From Candidatus Accumulibacter meliphilus (GTDB lineage: Bacteria > Pseudomonadota > Gammaproteobacteria > Burkholderiales > Rhodocyclaceae): DNA of 64,000 nucleotides. The notes under the pieces were generated by a model. That model saw only the letters and a program-made list of their open reading frames with translations, was not told where the DNA came from and did not search any database. Every line of letters begins with the position of its first letter. The stretch's first letter is position 1. A program made the position numbers and the translations under genes. The DNA lies in the NCBI GenBank assembly GCA_003332265.1, contig QPGA01000001.1:370014-434013 (forward strand). Reading direction: 5' to 3'. This document shows positions 61,372 through 64,000 of the stretch, in pieces.

Positions 61372-63456
61372 ATGAATGATCGTTCAGTCGCTCCGCCGCC
61401 GGAGCACGTGCCCGAAGAAAGTGCCGCGCACGGCACGCAGCGACGCCTCTCGGGCCGCTCGCTGCAACTGGTCACCGCTGTCGCTCTGGCGTTCTCCGCT
61501 TACCAGTTGACGGTGGCCGCTTTCCATCCCCTGTCGAGCCTGGTTACCCGCTCACTGCACGTCGGCTTCCTGCTGACCATCACTTTCTTGCTTTACCCGG
61601 CGTTCAAGCGTGCCGACAAGCTGACGCGGATCAGTATCGGTGACGGCGTGCTCGCCATCCTTGCTTTCGCGCTCGGCACCTACCACTGGATTTTCGAAGC
61701 CGAACTGATTCAGCGTTCGGGCGACCCGAGCACTGCCGACCTGGTCGTCGGCACGGCACTGGTGGTGCTGGTCTTCGAGGCGGCGCGCCGCCTGCTCGGC
61801 GTGGCGCTGCCGATCGTTTGCGGAGGCTTCCTGCTCTACGGCATGTTCGGTGAGTATCTTCCCGGCGTGCTCGAACACCGCGGCTACGGCTTCGATCAGA
61901 TCGTCAACCAGCTGGCGCTCGGTACCGAGGGCCTGTTCGGCATTCCGACGCTGGTTTCGGCGACCTACATCTTCCTGTTCATCCTTTTCGGCTCCTTCCT
62001 CGAACACGCCGGGATGATCAATCTCTTCAATTCCCTGGCGCTTGGTACCGTCGGTCACACCAAGGGCGGGCCGGCCAAGGTGGCGGTGCTCTCGTCCGGC
62101 TTGATGGGCACGATCTCCGGCTCCGGCGTCGCCAATGTGCTCACTACCGGCCAGTTCACGATCCCGCTGATGAAGCGTTTCGGTTATTCCGGCGTCTTTG
62201 CCGGCGCCGTCGAGGCGACCGCTTCGATGGGCGGCCAGGTGATGCCGCCGGTGATGGGAGCGGTGGCTTTCATTATGGCCGAGAACCTTGATGTGCCCTA
62301 CACGGAGATTGTCAAGGCAGCGGTCGTGCCGGCCATTCTCTACTACCTGACGGTGTTCTGGATGGTGCACCTGGAAGCCGGGCGCAAGGGGCTGACGGGA
62401 ATTCCAAAAGAAGAGTGCCCGAACCCATTCAAGGCGATTCGCGAGCAGTGGTACCTGATCCTGCCATTGATGATTCTCGTCGGCATGCTGTTCAACGGCT
62501 TCACTCCGATGTTCTCGGGCATGGTCGGACTGTCGCTGACAGCCGTGCTGATTCTCGGCGCGGCCCTGGCGGCGCGAGTTTCCGGCACCGCTTTCCGCTA
62601 CGTGTTCTGGATCGCCCTGGGGCTGGCCTGCGCAACGATGCTCGAGTGGGGCGTGCATGCCTTGCTGGTGGTTATCGCCGCCCTGGTTGCCGCGGCCTGC
62701 TTCGTCAGCGGCGCCCGGGAGAGTCTGCAGGTCATGAAAATGAGTCTGGCCGATGGCGCCAGGCAGGCGCTGCCGGTCGGTGTTGCCTGCAGCATCGTCG
62801 GTGTCATCATTGGCATCCTGACCCTGACCGGCGCCGCCTCCAGCTTCGCCGGCTTCATCCTCACGGTCGGCGAAACCAGCCTCTTCCTGTCGCTGCTGCT
62901 GACCATGCTGGTCTGCCTGATCCTCGGCATGGGCATTCCGACCATCCCCAACTACATCATCACCAGCGCCATTGCCGCCCCGGCCCTGCTCAAGCTCGGC
63001 GTACCGCTGATCGTCAGCCACATGTTTGTCTTCTACTTCGGGATCATGGCCGATCTGACGCCGCCGGTGGCGCTCGCCGCCTTTGCGGCCAGTTCGATTG
63101 CCAAGGAGCCGGGACTGAAAATCGGCATGAAAGCGGTGCAGATCGCCATCGCCGGCTTCGTCGTTCCGTACATGGCGGTCTATGACCCGGCGATCATGCT
63201 GCAGGGGAACCCGTCGGTTCTGGCCGTCACCTATGTGCTGCTCAAGGCGGTGCTGGCGATCGCCCTGTGGGGCGGGGCTTCGATCGGCTACTTCTGGGCG
63301 CCACTGAATGTGCTGGAGCGCGTTCTCGCCACCGCTGCCGCCGCCAGCCTGGTGGTCGCCCTGCCGCTGACCGATCAGGTCGGCTTTGCCCTGGCTACCG
63401 CCTTTATCATCGCGCACTGGCTGAGGAAGCGCCGGCAGCCATGCCACTCTGCCTGA
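61372..63456 (+). CDS. TRAP transporter fused permease (4TM/12TM)
   Basis: A 694-residue membrane permease combining the small (DctQ-like) and large (DctM-like) TRAP subunits, typical for TAXI systems. Its hydrophobic segments include LFILFGSFLEHAGMINLFNS and LMGTISGSGVANVLTTGQF. VEATASMGGQVMPPVMGAVA, LTPPVALAAFAASSIAKEPG and MGIPTIPNYIITSAIAAPAL follow. It is driven by a sodium or proton gradient. ATG 61372 begins MNDRSVAPPPEHVPEE. It overlaps the DUF1850 gene by 16 bases. Confidence 0.95.
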   Translation: MNDRSVAPPPEHVPEESAAHGTQRRLSGRSLQLVTAVALAFSAYQLTVAAFHPLSSLVTRSLHVGFLLTITFLLYPAFKRADKLTRISIGDGVLAILAFALGTYHWIFEAELIQRSGDPSTADLVVGTALVVLVFEAARRLLGVALPIVCGGFLLYGMFGEYLPGVLEHRGYGFDQIVNQLALGTEGLFGIPTLVSATYIFLFILFGSFLEHAGMINLFNSLALGTVGHTKGGPAKVAVLSSGLMGTISGSGVANVLTTGQFTIPLMKRFGYSGVFAGAVEATASMGGQVMPPVMGAVAFIMAENLDVPYTEIVKAAVVPAILYYLTVFWMVHLEAGRKGLTGIPKEECPNPFKAIREQWYLILPLMILVGMLFNGFTPMFSGMVGLSLTAVLILGAALAARVSGTAFRYVFWIALGLACATMLEWGVHALLVVIAALVAAACFVSGARESLQVMKMSLADGARQALPVGVACSIVGVIIGILTLTGAASSFAGFILTVGETSLFLSLLLTMLVCLILGMGIPTIPNYIITSAIAAPALLKLGVPLIVSHMFVFYFGIMADLTPPVALAAFAASSIAKEPGLKIGMKAVQIAIAGFVVPYMAVYDPAIMLQGNPSVLAVTYVLLKAVLAIALWGGASIGYFWAPLNVLERVLATAAAASLVVALPLTDQVGFALATAFIIAHWLRKRRQPCHSA

Positions 63457-63845
63457 GCGCCGGCGCCGCAGCGACCGCAGTGACGGTTGTCGCAGTGAAT
63501 GCCTTCACCCTGGCGTGGATGCACTCCATCGAGAAGACCCGCTGGGAGGAGGACTGGCGAGTGGAAGGCACGTTGTTGCGCGTCGTTGCGGCCAGGATTC
63601 AGGGCAGCGGCGCGGGCATGGAGCCGCCAGCCGATGCGCTGCTCCGCGACGGCAGCTGGCACTATCGACCGAGCTTGCCGCCGCTGCCACAGCTCTTGCT
63701 GTCGCACTCGCCGTATGCGGGCAGCTACGAACTGTGCGTGGACGGCGGTTGCCAGCCGCTTGCCGATTATCTTCCTGGACTTGCGCGCCAAGCGACGCTG
63801 CGTCTCACTGCGTGTGCGAACGAAGCTGCTGGCGCTCCACGCTAG
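63441..63845 (+). CDS. DUF1850 protein
   Basis: A 134-residue DUF1850 protein, a short accessory commonly encoded after TAXI-TRAP permeases. The N-terminus has a hydrophobic segment (LSAGAAATAVTVVAVNAFTL) followed by MHSIEKTRWEEDWRVEG and GSGAGMEPPADALLRDGSW. ATG 63441 lies within the permease 3' end (16-base overlap), suggesting translational coupling. It may help the transporter; its function is unproven. Confidence 0.8.
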   Translation: MPLCLSAGAAATAVTVVAVNAFTLAWMHSIEKTRWEEDWRVEGTLLRVVAARIQGSGAGMEPPADALLRDGSWHYRPSLPPLPQLLLSHSPYAGSYELCVDGGCQPLADYLPGLARQATLRLTACANEAAGAPR

Positions 63846-63954
63846 GCAGTGCTCACTCCGCCACGATCGCGTTCTACCGATCGCAGGGCTCAGGGCGCGA
63901 AACGAGCGAGCAGCATGGCACAATGGCAGCTTCTTCGAAAAGGAGCCGCCATTG

Positions 63955-64000
63955 TTGGCACGAGTGATCCTGATGTGCGAGTCGCAGCAAGCCGGGCAGG
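63955..64000 (+). CDS. Possible 5' end of next gene (partial)
   Basis: AAGGAG at about 63,939-63,944 precedes a TTG start giving a peptide LARVILMCESQQAGQ that runs off the window. A second frame from ATG 63915 is also open to the end. Which is coding cannot be decided here. Confidence 0.25.
   Translation, partial: MARVILMCESQQAGQ

Noticed and set aside
61552-63447. Long minus-strand frame opposite the TRAP permease
   Set aside because: Low-complexity composition rich in Gln/Asp/Arg/Gly, typical of antisense to a hydrophobic gene; the permease is well supported.
1-64000. CRISPR arrays
   Set aside because: No regularly spaced identical repeats with unique spacers; the 53.8-54.1 kb tandem copies are a longer, different element.

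Overview
The window looks like a chromosomal segment of a GC-rich betaproteobacterium. The lysC/tRNA-Ser, recN-nadK, hrcA-hemH, grpE-dnaK-dnaJ and ppiA-ppiB-lpxH blocks fit the Rhodocyclales. An Accumulibacter-like organism is my best guess, by gene content and order only. It divides into an accessory region (1 to about 29,950) and a core region (about 29,956 to the end), separated by a tRNA-Ser(GCU) gene.

Accessory part 1 (1 to 13,350) is a phage- or element-type early module, almost all on the minus strand. It starts with a sigma-like regulator. Next come a Sak4-like RecA-fold ATPase with a DUF669 ssDNA-binding partner, a Cas4/RecB-like Fe-S nuclease and an SF2 helicase. It ends with a DUF6511 protein, a primase-polymerase, a RuvC-like resolvase, a DUF6456 protein and two tandem ParB-domain/DNA-methyltransferase fusions. 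Many genes overlap by 1-4 bases, so this is one replication/recombination operon. No capsid, tail or terminase gene is visible. Two small genes (119-842) face the other way.

Accessory part 2 (13,347 to 15,531) is an overlapping two-gene cassette that I cannot assign to any family. Part 3 (16,137 to 18,494) is a four-gene serine-recombinase cassette: small protein, DUF2924, recombinase and HTH protein. Part 4 (18,666 to 29,545) is a defence island. A Zn-ribbon protein with a nucleoside-deoxyribosyltransferase-like domain comes first. It is followed by a DUF499 ATPase, a DUF3780 protein, a DUF1156 DNA methylase and a PLD-SNF2 helicase, which match the predicted helicase-methylase-ATPase (Hma) defence architecture. 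The DUF3780 gene carries an apparent frameshift at a nine-A run. The methylase has a lower-GC central segment that suggests recombination.

The core region carries housekeeping genes: aspartokinase, DNA repair (recN, and a recQ broken by a 92-bp tandem duplication), NAD metabolism (nadK, nadC), heme synthesis (hemH) and the chaperone operon with a sigma-32 promoter. It also has a kinase with a cyclic-nucleotide-binding domain, cysS, cyclophilins, lpxH, thrC, a diguanylate cyclase, a membrane protein/DUF2249 pair, glutaryl-CoA dehydrogenase with a CoA-transferase, and a TAXI-TRAP transporter operon. A structured intergenic repeat of about 127 bp occurs at least four times between 49.2 and 54.1 kb.
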